From Streptomyces roseirectus (GTDB taxonomy: Bacteria; Actinomycetota; Actinomycetes; Streptomycetales; Streptomycetaceae), in NCBI RefSeq assembly GCF_014489635.1, contig NZ_CP060828.1:9288001-9352000 (forward strand): DNA of 64,000 bases, written 5' to 3'. The notes under the pieces are model-generated. The model was not told the DNA's origin, made no database searches, and worked only from the letters and a program-made list of their open reading frames with translations. Below, in pieces: positions 53,401 to 59,591 of this stretch (position 1 is its first letter; each line of letters starts with the position of its first letter). A program made the translations under genes and the position numbers.

Positions 53401-55526
53401 GAACCGGCGCCAGCCGAACCAGCCGCAGAAGACCCGGAGTTGACAGACCCCGCACCCTCGCCCCCCGGCGCCTCCAGCCAGCAGCGTCGCCCCTCGAACG
53501 GATACGTCGGCAGCGGAACCCGCCCGCGCTCCTCCCCCTCGAACCAGGCCGCCCAGTCGACTCCCGCGCCCGCCTGCCAGGCCCGCGCCACCCCCTCCCA
53601 CGGCCCGTCGCCCACCCCGAGCGCGACCCCGCGCACCTCGTCGAGCGCACCCCGCACCGGAATCCGCGCACGCCGCGCCTCACCCGTCCCGCTCACCGCG
53701 TCCTCGAGGGACAGCGCGCCCGTGACACAGGCGGCCAGCCGCGCCGCGCCCCCGTCGCCGTGCACCGCGACCGGCGTGACACCCCAGTCCAGCCACAGCT
53801 TGCCCAGCGCGTACTGCACGGCGAACGCCTCGCCCGCCCCCGCATCGCGCGCGGCCTCGTGGTACCCGGTGAACGCGGGCTCCACGGCACCCCACTTCCG
53901 CGCCAGCTCCGCCGCGCCGGGCACCTCCTCGGCGAACACGAACGACACCTCACCGCCGCCGGGCCGCTCCGGAGCGGGCGCTGTCCGCAGCGCCTCGGCG
54001 AGCGCGGCCCGGTCGGAGCCGGTGACCGCGAGCCGGTACTCGTGCGCGCGCCGGCCCACCGCCAGCGTGTACGCGACGTCGGCGAGCGGGGCACCGTCGT
54101 CGCCGTCGAGATGGCCGGCGAGGTTCGCGGCGGCCGTGGCCAGCGCGGTCGGCGTCCGCGCCGACACCACGAGGACCTGCGACGGCCGTGAGGCGCCCGT
54201 CGCCGGGAGCGGCGGGGCCTCCTCCACAACGGCGTGCGCGTTGGTGCCGCCGATGCCGAACGAGCTGACGCCCGCGCGCAGCGGCCCGTCACCCGTCCAC
54301 GGGACGGTGTCCGAGCTCACCTTGAACGGGCCCGCCGCGAAGTCGATCGCCGGGTTCGCGGACGTGTGGTGGAGCGTCGGCACCAGCGTGCGGTGCCTCA
54401 GCATCAGCGCCGTCTTGATCAGCCCCGCGACCCCGGCCGCCGCGTCCAGGTGACCGACGTTCGACTTCACCGAACCGATCGCGCAGAACCCGGTGTCGGC
54501 GGTCGTGTCCCTGAACGCCCTCGTCAGCGCCGACACTTCGACGGGGTCGCCGAGCCGGGTCGCGGTGCCGTGCGCCTCGACGTACCCGATCGTGCGCGGG
54601 TCGACGCCGGACACGGTGTGCGCCTCGCGGATCACCGCCGCCTGACCGGCCGCGCCGGGAGCCGCGAAACTCACCTTGCCCGAGCCGTCGTTGTTCGTCG
54701 CCGTGCCCTTGATGACCGCGTACACCGTGTCCCGGTCGGCGAGCGCGTCCCGCAGCGGCTTGAGGACGACGACTCCGACGCCGTTGCCGAGAACGGTGCC
54801 GCTCGCGTCCGCGTCGAACGTCCGCACGTGCCCGTCCCGGGAGAGGATCGCCCCCTCCTCGTACAAGTACCCCTTCTCCTGGGGCACTTTGACGGTGACG
54901 CCGCCCGCGAGCGCGATGTCGCACTCCCCGTTCACCAGTCCCTGGCAGGCCAGGTGGACGGCTACCAGCGACGTCGAACAGGCCGTCTGCACGGCGTAGC
55001 TGGGGCCCTTGAGGTCGAGCTTGTACGACAGCCGCGTCGCCAGGTAGTCCTTGTCGTTGCCGACCATGACCGCGAAGTGGTTCGACGTCGTCGTCTGGTC
55101 GACGTTGGGCAGCACGTGCCGCTGGAGGTAGGTGTTGACGGCCGCGCCCACGTACACGCTGATCAGGCCGTCGTAGCGGGCCGGGTCGTAGCCGGCGTGC
55201 TCCAGCGCGGCGTGGCCCGCCGTCAGCAGGACGCGGTGCTGCGGGTCGGTGATCGCCGCCTCGGCCGGGGTGAACTCGAAGTAGCCCGTGTCGAAGAGGT
55301 CGACGTCCGGGATGATCCCGTGGGCCGGGACGTAGGCGGGGTCGTCCAGCAGACGCGCCGGGACGCCGGCCGCCGCCAGTTCGTCGCGGCCGAAGCGGGT
55401 GATGCCCTCGCGACCCTCCTTCAGCAGACGCCAGAAGGAGTCGAGGTCGTCGGCGCCGGGGAACCGCCCGGCCATCCCGATGATCGCGACATCCGTCTCG
55501 GCCGCCTGGACCTCGTGGCTGCTCAC
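41436..55526 (-). CDS. Three-module AT-less type I polyketide synthase
   Basis: 4,696 residues from a GTG at 55526 with a GGGGAG site. Module 1: KS (Cys183), AT remnant ('VHGDGGAA' instead of GHSxG), DH (His746, DxxxH kept), KR (about 1160-1375), ACP (Ser1430). Module 2: KS (Cys1678), DH (His2108, but Pro of HxxxGxxxxP is Ala and DxxxQ/H is DGALR), KR (about 2535-2740), ACP (Ser2826). Module 3: KS (Cys3076), canonical DH (His3535), KR (about 3960-4170), C-methyltransferase ('VLEVGAGTGGT' near 4374), ACP (Ser4620). No AT and no thioesterase are present. The C-terminus ends in a short helical docking-like segment. Each module should give an alkene, the last alpha-methylated. Start of the assembly-line operon. 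Confidence 0.93.
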   Translation of the reverse strand: MSSHEVQAAETDVAIIGMAGRFPGADDLDSFWRLLKEGREGITRFGRDELAAAGVPARLLDDPAYVPAHGIIPDVDLFDTGYFEFTPAEAAITDPQHRVLLTAGHAALEHAGYDPARYDGLISVYVGAAVNTYLQRHVLPNVDQTTTSNHFAVMVGNDKDYLATRLSYKLDLKGPSYAVQTACSTSLVAVHLACQGLVNGECDIALAGGVTVKVPQEKGYLYEEGAILSRDGHVRTFDADASGTVLGNGVGVVVLKPLRDALADRDTVYAVIKGTATNNDGSGKVSFAAPGAAGQAAVIREAHTVSGVDPRTIGYVEAHGTATRLGDPVEVSALTRAFRDTTADTGFCAIGSVKSNVGHLDAAAGVAGLIKTALMLRHRTLVPTLHHTSANPAIDFAAGPFKVSSDTVPWTGDGPLRAGVSSFGIGGTNAHAVVEEAPPLPATGASRPSQVLVVSARTPTALATAAANLAGHLDGDDGAPLADVAYTLAVGRRAHEYRLAVTGSDRAALAEALRTAPAPERPGGGEVSFVFAEEVPGAAELARKWGAVEPAFTGYHEAARDAGAGEAFAVQYALGKLWLDWGVTPVAVHGDGGAARLAACVTGALSLEDAVSGTGEARRARIPVRGALDEVRGVALGVGDGPWEGVARAWQAGAGVDWAAWFEGEERGRVPLPTYPFEGRRCWLEAPGGEGAGSVNSGSSAAGSAGAGSAAVPAGPHPMLDENVSTLDTLAYRSSRTGAEFYLADHLVGGEPVMPAAGQVELVRAAGQLALGGPVRLRGVSFERLLSYAEGARTAIVRMWDENNAVGFELADGDTVVTSGQVLAGPVDAGAPVDLTPVADRCADVVGHAECYDVLRGLGLEYGARMRALAEVRVGDGEALGVLELHEGAALEGVVLNPALLDGALHAVVVLLARAYGESAAGFLPLALDGLVVHAPVTEGCRVHVVAGELGERAARVRVTLVDGHGRVLARLDDLAVRVLGRGDALAPVPGGARESALLARRWAETPLPAKGVEIGGTARVVAPVERAEELSALLTGLGFETAAPGSVPDVVLVDLTDGSGPEQALRVVRDLLSDRPARPVRVLLAHRDDPALGAFARTVRAENPLLEVQAIELGEDADLAGELAGHGRDVEVSYRTGTRRVPVVEAASEGEPVAVRDGGTYLVTGGAGGLGRIVGAWLLDRAADVRVVAVGRGERPAGLDERVVYRSADVADLDQLIAVHSEFGPFSGVVHAAGVLRDGFALTKSDEDFAAVVTPKLGGLEALDAVTADDGLDFFVAFSSIAAHIGNPGQSDYAYANAALEAYAERHGRITAIAWPLWADGGMRQSAEDTADVAARTGFGVLATEAGLALFERALGVWGAVVAAHGDVRRITAALVEPAPSLERRPAVSGDTSRGRAVELLRELIAAETGLDAAELDEDAPFERYGIDSLMITKLNRELERHFANLSKTLFFEYTNLGELADYFAERHAGELSEESTPEPPPAAATRIVRRTRPTTPAETTDPADSDDAIAVVGLAGRYPGADDLDEFWANLSEGRDSITEIPKDRWDSARWYDPDPSAPGLAHTRWGGFLRDVDRFDPLFFGISPRQAELMDPQERLFLQNAWHLLEDAGYRRAELAGRPVGVYVGVMYGEYQFHGALDALRGGRPLTGSSFATIANRVSHALDLSGPSMALDTMCSSSLTAIHLACESLRKGESELAIAGGVNVSVHPYKFAFLSQGRFLSDDGRCRAFGAGGTGYVPGEGVGAVLLKPYRRALADGDRIHGVILGSAINHGARTNGYSVPNPRAQQRVVSTALRAAGVTPREIGYVEAHGTGTSLGDPIELTGLTNAYASAGAAPGTWPIGSAKSNIGHLESAAGVAGLTKVLLQFRHRTLVPSLHAGELNPNIDFGRSPFRVQRELSAWPGGEGPRRAGLSSFGAGGANAHLVLEESPRPDAVTELPAGEQRVGEPVSFLLSARDEERLRVYADRAADFVATERVPLADLCFTTQVGREAFDARFAVTVTDGAELVAALRRFADGGAAPDAVDDSVRRWLAGEDVDWAALHSGRLRRTRAPLYPFADETYWIPLDAEFGSPAPHPLVDANESTVTGVRFRKTLRASDALLLDHVIAGRPLFAGAATLEFVRAAAGLAEPGVRHALRDVVWGRAVELAEGSLELFVSFRPEGGHLAFEVHSEGGTHARGIAVAGAGSPDAAHELASVRDRLAVVRDRGAAYRDYAEAGFGYGPSFQVVEEIRAGAGEALVRLGAGQPWALLDGALRACHWAAPWPSDSGELAVPFSMGSLDVFGVLSEGCSAHARLVGESAGVRRFDVTVYGERGEVLLTVRDFAGRTASMSPSEEPRLYEPYWRPSSDPEPGEVAPVLAVLGERPALRGELTDAGVWASVVGAEALGDASGDGLDVVVMSEPDDALSPAELLDRLSALVLDVLDAVRTGVRSGRVRCVVVYREGRPEGAAFAGFARSTAPVAPRLELLTLEVPEGASAGEVARAVVVELRGAPRAAGLDVRRTAAGGREVRALRAFAGEGGAGVSVRDGGVYVVTGGAGAVGRVLVEELACAHGARLVLVGRSEPDEETRAWHRALGTEVLALRADVTEPASLDAALGAARERFGVLHGVFHLAGVADDGRADGDRGRFARVLAAKTHGLVHLDRLTRGDGLELFVVFSSVSSLVGDFGAASYATANRFADAYTARRGGISLAWPLWSVGGVDEMVGAQELAAYTRRSGMRALDAAQGVELFRRALAAGAPWLVPAWGEPAVLDAALAGSAAPAPSPASAGAAPRSPARTTAPARRERLVEHLRGVLAGVLKLSTGRLDSRVPLDDYGLDSVLVMESNSLLGKDFPGLRGTVFFECRTVDELADHILTEHPDAVERLFPATVAEPATVEQPQPKPTTSPVPAPVHRPDDDPIAVIGISGRYPQADTLDQFWRNLAEGRDCVTEVPADRWDASALADSGLTNSRWGGFLSDVDCFDSLFFQISPKQARTMDPQERLFLQTAWAALENAGYPPSRIPAPRFGGQGHDVGVFVGVMWDDYAILGAAETARGNPQTVLANRSSIANQVSFFGDFRGPSVVVDTACSASLVAVHQACESIRRGECAYALAGGVNVAVHPDRYVHLAAKSMLSDDGRCRAFGAGGTGYVPGEGVGAVLLKRLSDAVRDGDTVHAVIRATGVNHGGRTSGYTVPNPQAQQALVEQVLASAGIDARTVGCVEAHGTGTALGDPVEHTALAQAFGRHTADTGFCALGSVKSNIGHLEGAAGIAGLTKAVLQLRHGTLLPSLHAEELNPVIDFASSPFRVQRELSAWHSGDGPRRAAVSSFGAGGTNAHVILEEYVAPEPAGAVDGRELIVLSARDEERLRVYAAELSRAVADAPRLADVAHTLRVGREPLAERLAFVAVDLADAAEKLAAAGRGEGGQWLHRGRVGQHPPLADLLTSGAGADAFLAAQIEAGADDLLGRMWVSGVTVDWDLLERLRPAARRRVPLPTYPFARVRHWLEVGTDTSTGTPGRLSVGTPHHSTPSAPWRHRLSPDAPVLRDHVVDGRPILPGVGHLNLVAEAVGDGGLTGRAFTDVRWVTPLTVTGPAENVTVAFDGARYDVLGADGTVRSTGRLTDAAERPAPLDTNALRTQLDVSADDFYGALARQGLPYGPFFRRVRQVWTGDSEVLGRIDAMDDTSTHALHPGVLDAALHTYAALLVRRERPMLPFAADRVDVFGPVPDSGWSYVRETGPDRCEVLLCDDSGAVRVRFAGLSYREAKPSGVIVHRPVWTPRPAEGRARAPRSVLYVGDPVAELHPGADVRRVPVDFADAEIGTPDLVYFFGAAPATEPQDRARLRELADQGPVALYRLVRALDRSGALERGVRLKVVTTDTYPLEDGDASSPWGAGLAGIAAVAAKEFPGLGVALVDVRAGEAGQVADAIVAEPFPAKPVPVSLRGGVRRVRTLERVELPVTGPVLRQGGVYLVVGGFGTVGRDLCLHLARSYGAKLVVVGRSPLDEARRQAVAEWEKAGGEVRYLAVDATDPVALGGAVDLAVREFGALHGVFNAAMVLVERVLRELSEGELRAALEVKTGTAWALLRAVRELPLDFALFFSSGVTFEGNHGQAGYAAGCAFADAYVRHAGRELPFPVRVLNLGYWHAGGDAGRERVLRRFEAAGIRPLSAERGMTVVERTLGAGLAQVFALDADRAILDHLGIDAGRTLRLLPGEGAGALPEVRFPAGSDPELAAHQRAVAEAEALAERLLAVVLRRAGLTDAGHVVAEHRELFAVQLGIVEAAGLDGRAVESEVELLAAMARLTDRHPALGPVVTLLADCLAALPDILTGRRSAMEVLFPDGSTERVAAVYRGDPVTDRCNAEVARLVVEQVQARRGDGTVRVLEVGAGTGGTTAAVLAALAPYGDAVEYMFTDVSPAFVRKAAGRFGERYPFVRFEVLDIEAGEPSGAYDVVLGTNVLHATRRLSDTLTRAKGLLRRGGALLAVEGTRPRSQLALIFGLTSGWWLFSDAEQRMPGSPLASERQWRDVLAACGFTGISVGAPVSEAGPAFQSVIAAVSDGVVERGVPANKAPAAQDVTAAAVTPETATATTETTATDQLPQVTAVFAAVLEMAPEHLDPDLTFEHYGVDSLVVLELTRALEAVYGPQPATLLFERITIRQLADHFRPEAPPLDDAERLVAGLSDEAVDELLAELLAQQGESEGGAR

Positions 55527-55812
55527 TGGCGCGATCTCCCCTGTTCGTGTGCGGGTGTGCTCGGCTGCGGACGCGGGACGGCGGGGGAGCGGCCCTGGCG
55601 CGTGCCGGGCGCTTGCGCGGGCGGGCCGACCTCAGTCGTGGCCTTCAGCGTCGGTGCGGGCGGCGCGCGGCGTCACCACCCAACCGAGTAGAGCCGTCGA
55701 CGGTCGCGGGCGCGGGGAACCTACTCGATCAGGTGGTTTGAAGAACGTCGACGCAGGTGAGGGCCGCACACCGGGCCCCCGGGGCAGGTCCCGCACCGGT
55801 GTGCCCCCGTGA
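55527..55812 (-). promoter_or_regulatory. Upstream region of the PKS operon
   Basis: About 286 non-coding bases separate the giant PKS start from the preceding minus-strand gene. The PKS promoter should be here. A hairpin (listed separately) isolates it from the upstream gene. I cannot pick a convincing -35/-10 pair by eye. Confidence 0.4.
55766..55804 (-). terminator. Hairpin after the DUF6417-like gene
   Basis: GCACACCGG (55766-55774) pairs with CCGGTGTGC (55796-55804) around a 21-base GC-rich loop, 9 bases beyond the stop of the minus-strand gene at 55813. It probably ends that transcript and makes the PKS operon independent. Confidence 0.55.
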
Positions 55813-56424
55813 TCAGTCCCGCACGCCCCACGCGAGCCCGCGTACCGTCCCGCTGTCCGGGTGGTAACGCACCCCGTACTCCCGGCTGAACCGGTTGGCC
55901 TCCGCGCACGAGAACACCGTGGTGCGCAGCGACAGCGCGTACGCCGCCGAGTCGATCTGCTCGGGCGTCAGCGTCAGCAGCCAGCGTTTGTCGGCGAGGC
56001 TGAACTGGGCCGCCGCGACCCGCTCCGCGAGCCCCTTCACCGGCGGCCGGGACAGCTTGTGACCGATGCCGACGAAGACCCGCAGCGTCTCCATCTGGGC
56101 CGGCAGCAGCCTCACCAGCCGCTCCCCGGGCGCGGGTTCACGCTGCGCGGGCACCGGCGCCACGGGAGCGAGCGCGTAGACGAGGACGTCCCTGCCGTAG
56201 TCGGTGATCCGCAGCGCCCGGGAGACCGACCGGCCCAGCAGCGCGCCGAGTTCCGCACGGGCCCGCGCGTCCGCCGCCTCGACGATGCCCTCCCGCAGAG
56301 CGGTCCGCACGGCGTTCCACACGACGTCGGACAACTCGTCGTCCAGCACCCAGCCCTGCCGCTCCGACCGCCAGCCCTCGCGCAGCTCCTGGAGCAACGC
56401 GACCCGCTTCTCCGACTGCCTCAT
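55813..56424 (-). CDS. DUF6417-like Streptomyces protein
   Basis: A 203-residue protein from ATG 56424 with a GAGGTGG site; the open frame continues upstream without a ribosome signal. The first 60 residues ('LLQELREGW' then 'GWVLDDELSDVVWNAVRTA') and 'RALRITDYGRDVLVYA' near residue 85 recall a Streptomyces family I believe is DUF6417, sometimes found beside natural-product genes. The fold looks like a winged helix plus helical domain, so a regulatory role is possible. It precedes the PKS operon on the same strand but is separated by a hairpin. Confidence 0.6.
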   Translation of the reverse strand: MRQSEKRVALLQELREGWRSERQGWVLDDELSDVVWNAVRTALREGIVEAADARARAELGALLGRSVSRALRITDYGRDVLVYALAPVAPVPAQREPAPGERLVRLLPAQMETLRVFVGIGHKLSRPPVKGLAERVAAAQFSLADKRWLLTLTPEQIDSAAYALSLRTTVFSCAEANRFSREYGVRYHPDSGTVRGLAWGVRD

Positions 56425-56652
56425 ACACCACCTCGCCCACTGAGCGTAGTGCGCCGGACACCACAACGTGAGCGGTTACGGAATTCCCGGCGTCCGGTAT
56501 TTCACGGATCCGCAGGCCCGGACCACCCCGGGGAAGGCGTCCGTCGACGTCTCTTGACTCCCGCGTTTCGCACGCACCACCATCGAGGACGACCGAACGC
56601 ATGGTCGGGTTGTCCACCGACGTCCACGGAGAAGAAGGAGACGGCCAATCCC

Positions 56653-57045
56653 ATGCGAACGAGACTCATCGCAAGCTGGCTGAGCGCGGGCGCCGCGCTC
56701 GCGGCGCTCCTCGCACCGACGACCGCCACCGCCGCCCCGGCCACCACTGTCCCGGCCACCCAGGCGGGGCCGTACTGCATTCCGGAGGCGCGCGTGTGCG
56801 CCGGCCTCGACGGCAACGCCACGCAGGGCTACCAGTACGTGTTCACGATCCACCAGCCGCCGTCGTCCCTGACGTTCCGCTTCACCGTCAACGGCCTCCC
56901 GGCGACCGGCGGTTACCGGGTCGTGACGCAGCCCACCTACGTCCAGGGCTGGTTCTTCCCCTCGCCCCCGCTGGTCAGGGGCGACGAGATCTGCATGACC
57001 CTCTCGGGCATCATCCCCAGCACCTACTGCTCCACCGTGCCCTGA
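56653..57045 (+). CDS. Small secreted protein
   Basis: A 130-residue protein with a clear Sec signal peptide: a basic start (MRTRLIASW), a hydrophobic core to about residue 21, and an 'ATATAAPA' cleavage region. The mature part has four cysteines, consistent with two disulfides, and is rich in beta-prone and proline/tyrosine residues. No enzyme motif is seen. It is monocistronic and faces the next gene across a strong hairpin. Function unknown. Confidence 0.65.
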   Translation: MRTRLIASWLSAGAALAALLAPTTATAAPATTVPATQAGPYCIPEARVCAGLDGNATQGYQYVFTIHQPPSSLTFRFTVNGLPATGGYRVVTQPTYVQGWFFPSPPLVRGDEICMTLSGIIPSTYCSTVP

Positions 57046-57057
57046 GCCGTGCGTGAG

Positions 57058-57086
57058 ACGGGCCCCGGAGACCCTGGGGCCCGTCC
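57058..57086. terminator. Bidirectional terminator hairpin
   Basis: GACGGGCCCC (57058-57067) pairs perfectly with GGGGCCCGTC (57077-57086) around a 9-base loop. It lies between the stops of two convergent genes and would end both transcripts. Confidence 0.7.
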
Positions 57087-57088
57087 GG

Positions 57089-58504
57089 TCACGCCTCGGC
57101 GAGCAGGGGGTCGAACGGCGTCGTGCGCCGTCGTCCCGCCATGAACTCCAGGAAGTCCCGCACGAAGTCGGCGCGCGAGTACGCCCCGTCCGTGCCGAAC
57201 GGGTCACGGTGGAACGCCCGGCGGAACAGCGCCCGGAACTCGTCCGCGTCGATCGTCCCGTCGCCGTTGGTGTCGGTGGCGTCGAAGAGGACTTCGGCGA
57301 CCCTGATCAGCGCGGGCCCGGCGAGCGTGGGGGCGGCCGCCGCGTACTCGGCGCGGCTGACGCGGCCGTCGCCGTCGGTGTCGAGGGCCGACTGGAGTTC
57401 GCGCCACCAGTCGGCGTACGCCGCGTAGAGCCGCGTCTCCCGCGGCTCGTCCAGGTCGAGGCGGGTGGACAGCTCGCGGGCCATCGCGGCGAGGTCGGGC
57501 CAGGTGAGGCGGCCGTCGCCGGTCTGGTCGAGGACCTGGTCGAAGAACTCCCCGGCGCCGGGGGAGGGTTCGGGACTCTCGGCGGGCAGCGGAGTCACCA
57601 GCCGGACGAAGGCACCGGCCCGTTTCACCGTGTCGCGCACCGCCCTGAGGCGGGGGTCGTCGCTGTCCGGCGACATCGACAGCAGGCCGACCACCGCGTC
57701 CGCCTCGACCCACCCCGGCGGCAGGAACCGCGCGAGGCCCGCCGCGAAGTAGGCGCTCTGCAACAGGAGACCGGCGCCCGGGGTGTCGGGCAGGCCCGCC
57801 CGGTGCCGGAACGACTCCGGCAGGGACGCCACGGTGACCGCGCCGATCACCGGCCCCGCGAGGGTCCGCCCGGCCGCCCACAGGGTCGGCAGACCGTGCA
57901 GCAGCGGCGGCGCGGGCACGTGGTCGAACATCTGGTAGAGGATGATCCGGACGGCCTCGGTGTTCTCCAGCTCCTCCTCGACGATCCGGTCGAAGTACGG
58001 CCAGAACTCCCGTACCGTCTCCGGCAGTCGGCCCTCGTCGCCGTCCAACGCCCCCAGGAACGCCCGGTACTCGGCGTACACGCGCTCCATCTCGGCCGGG
58101 TCCAGGGGCTGTCCGCTCAGCCGGCACATCGTGACCGTGCTCTCGAACAGCGTCGCCACCACCCACGCCCGGACCTCGGGGTCCATCGCGTCGTACGGCC
58201 GCTCCCGCGTGTCCGTGCCGGCCAGCCGCGCGTGCATCCGGTTCAGGCGTGCCGCCTCCCGGGCGCGGACGGCCTCGTCGGCGCCGAACATGCGCCGCAG
58301 GCTCCGGTAGGTGTTCCACAGCCGACGCCACGGATGCGCCACGAACGTCGAGTTGTCCAGCAGCGCCGCGCCGACCTGCGGATGCGCGGCCTCCAGGACG
58401 AGCGCCCGGACCAGGGCCAGCGCCCACCGGGGATCGTTGACGAACGTGTCGAACTTCGAACCCGGCCCGAACAGCGGGGTCCCGGCAGCGGTGGTGTCGG
58501 TCAC
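57089..58504 (-). CDS. MpaB/latex-clearing-type oxygenase (DUF2236) fused to EF-hands
   Basis: A 471-residue protein. Residues about 10-310 match the ER-bound oxygenase MpaB/rubber oxygenase (DUF2236) family, with 'LVLEAAHPQVGAALLD' near residue 37 and a helical haem-binding-type core. The C-terminal part carries calcium-binding EF-hand loops: DQTGDGRLTWPDL, DTDGDGRVSRAEY and DTNGDGTIDADEF, between about residues 325 and 425. Lcp relatives cleave cis-polyisoprene. Its ATG overlaps the stop of the cis-prenyltransferase gene (ATGA), so enzyme and substrate supplier may be paired. Calcium control is inferred from the EF-hands. Confidence 0.85.
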   Translation of the reverse strand: MTDTTAAGTPLFGPGSKFDTFVNDPRWALALVRALVLEAAHPQVGAALLDNSTFVAHPWRRLWNTYRSLRRMFGADEAVRAREAARLNRMHARLAGTDTRERPYDAMDPEVRAWVVATLFESTVTMCRLSGQPLDPAEMERVYAEYRAFLGALDGDEGRLPETVREFWPYFDRIVEEELENTEAVRIILYQMFDHVPAPPLLHGLPTLWAAGRTLAGPVIGAVTVASLPESFRHRAGLPDTPGAGLLLQSAYFAAGLARFLPPGWVEADAVVGLLSMSPDSDDPRLRAVRDTVKRAGAFVRLVTPLPAESPEPSPGAGEFFDQVLDQTGDGRLTWPDLAAMARELSTRLDLDEPRETRLYAAYADWWRELQSALDTDGDGRVSRAEYAAAAPTLAGPALIRVAEVLFDATDTNGDGTIDADEFRALFRRAFHRDPFGTDGAYSRADFVRDFLEFMAGRRRTTPFDPLLAEA

Positions 58505-59232
58505 GGTCGGGACCCTCCGATCGGCTGGGCTTCGACACCGCCGAAGCGGCGGTCACGGCGCTGGTAGGCGTGCAGGCACTCCAGGAAGTGCGGCGCCCGG
58601 AAGTCGGGCCACAGCACCGGCGGGAACGTCCACTCCGCGTAGGCGACCTGCCAGAGCATGAAGTTCGAGATCCGCTGCTCACCCGACGTCCGGATCACCA
58701 GATCCACGTCCGGCGTGTCCGGGAACGGCAGATGCGCCGCGAAACTCTCCTCGTCCACGGCGTCGGCCGTCACCCCGCTGCGGATCAGCGACCGGGCCGC
58801 CTCCACGATGTCCCGCCGCCCGCCGTGATCGAACGCCACGGTCAACGTCATCCCCCGGTTCGCCTCGGTCAACGTCATCAGATCCTCGAAATCCCGCGCC
58901 AGCCCGGACGGGATCCGTGGATCCCGCACCCCCAGGAACCGGCACCGGATCCCCCGCGCGTGCAGCAGCGGCGCGTGCTTGCGCACCACCCGCCGCACCA
59001 GCCCCATCAGGAAATCCACCTCGCCCCCCGGCCTGCGCCAGTTCTCCGTGGAGAACGCGTACAGACTCAGCCACTGCACCCCCGCCTTGCGCGCCGCCTC
59101 GATCACATCGATCACCGTCACCTCGGCCGCCCGATGCCCCGACGTCCTCGGCAACGCCCGGCGCGCCGCCCACCTCCCGTTCCCGTCCATCACACACGCG
59201 ACGTGCCGAGGCACCCCGGTCCCCGCTGTCAC
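58501..59232 (-). CDS. cis-prenyltransferase (UppS-like isoprenyl transferase)
   Basis: A 243-residue enzyme with the cis-prenyltransferase signatures: 'VMDGNGRWA' (residues about 14-22, catalytic Asp), a 'LYAFSTENWRRP' motif near residue 57, and 'DLVIRTSGEQRISNFMLWQ' near residue 180. It condenses isopentenyl diphosphate units in cis onto an allylic starter. It is probably a second copy beside the housekeeping UppS, because it is coupled by a 4-base overlap to the MpaB/Lcp-like oxygenase gene. Chain length cannot be read from the sequence. Confidence 0.9.
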   Translation of the reverse strand: MTAGTGVPRHVACVMDGNGRWAARRALPRTSGHRAAEVTVIDVIEAARKAGVQWLSLYAFSTENWRRPGGEVDFLMGLVRRVVRKHAPLLHARGIRCRFLGVRDPRIPSGLARDFEDLMTLTEANRGMTLTVAFDHGGRRDIVEAARSLIRSGVTADAVDEESFAAHLPFPDTPDVDLVIRTSGEQRISNFMLWQVAYAEWTFPPVLWPDFRAPHFLECLHAYQRRDRRFGGVEAQPIGGSRP

Positions 59233-59324
59233 ATCAACCCCTCCCGCCTCGAAGCCCGTTCACCAGCGTGCCTGCCCTGTCGGCCACATGGACGAAAAGA
59301 GGCCCCGGATTCACTCGAAAGAGA

Positions 59325-59591
59325 TCACCGCCCGTACCGGCCGGCCAGCTCCGCCACTGTCCGCGCCATCCGCTCCCGCACCTCGGCCGGCCCCACGACC
59401 TCCGCCCCGGTACCGAACCGCAGCACCATCTCGACAGCCCGGCGCGCCGACTCCACGGGCACGACGACCCGCACCCACCCGTCGGCCTCCGGCTCCCCGG
59501 CACTCACGCGAGCCGCCCGGCACACCACGGGCTCCACCAGATCCGGCAACCGCGCGAACACCCCGGGCGACAGCCGCAACCCCGCCCGTGA
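59325..59591 (-). pseudogene. 3' fragment of a WYL-domain regulator
   Basis: This frame reads as the C-terminal end of a WYL-type transcription regulator ('PDLVEPVV' followed by 'GWVRVVVPVESARRAVEMVL' and 'VRERMARTVAELAGRYGR'). No N-terminal HTH or WYL core is present. Homology stops at about 59590, where an unrelated permease fragment starts on the other strand, so the 5' part has been lost. Confidence 0.6.

Noticed and set aside
49749..54191. 1,480-residue plus-strand frame opposite the giant PKS
   Set aside because: No domain is recognisable and the residue bias is typical of the complementary strand of a high-GC gene.
53480..54220. Functional AT domain in the first PKS module
   Set aside because: The region aligns with an AT but the GHSxG active-site motif is absent, so I treat it as a remnant.
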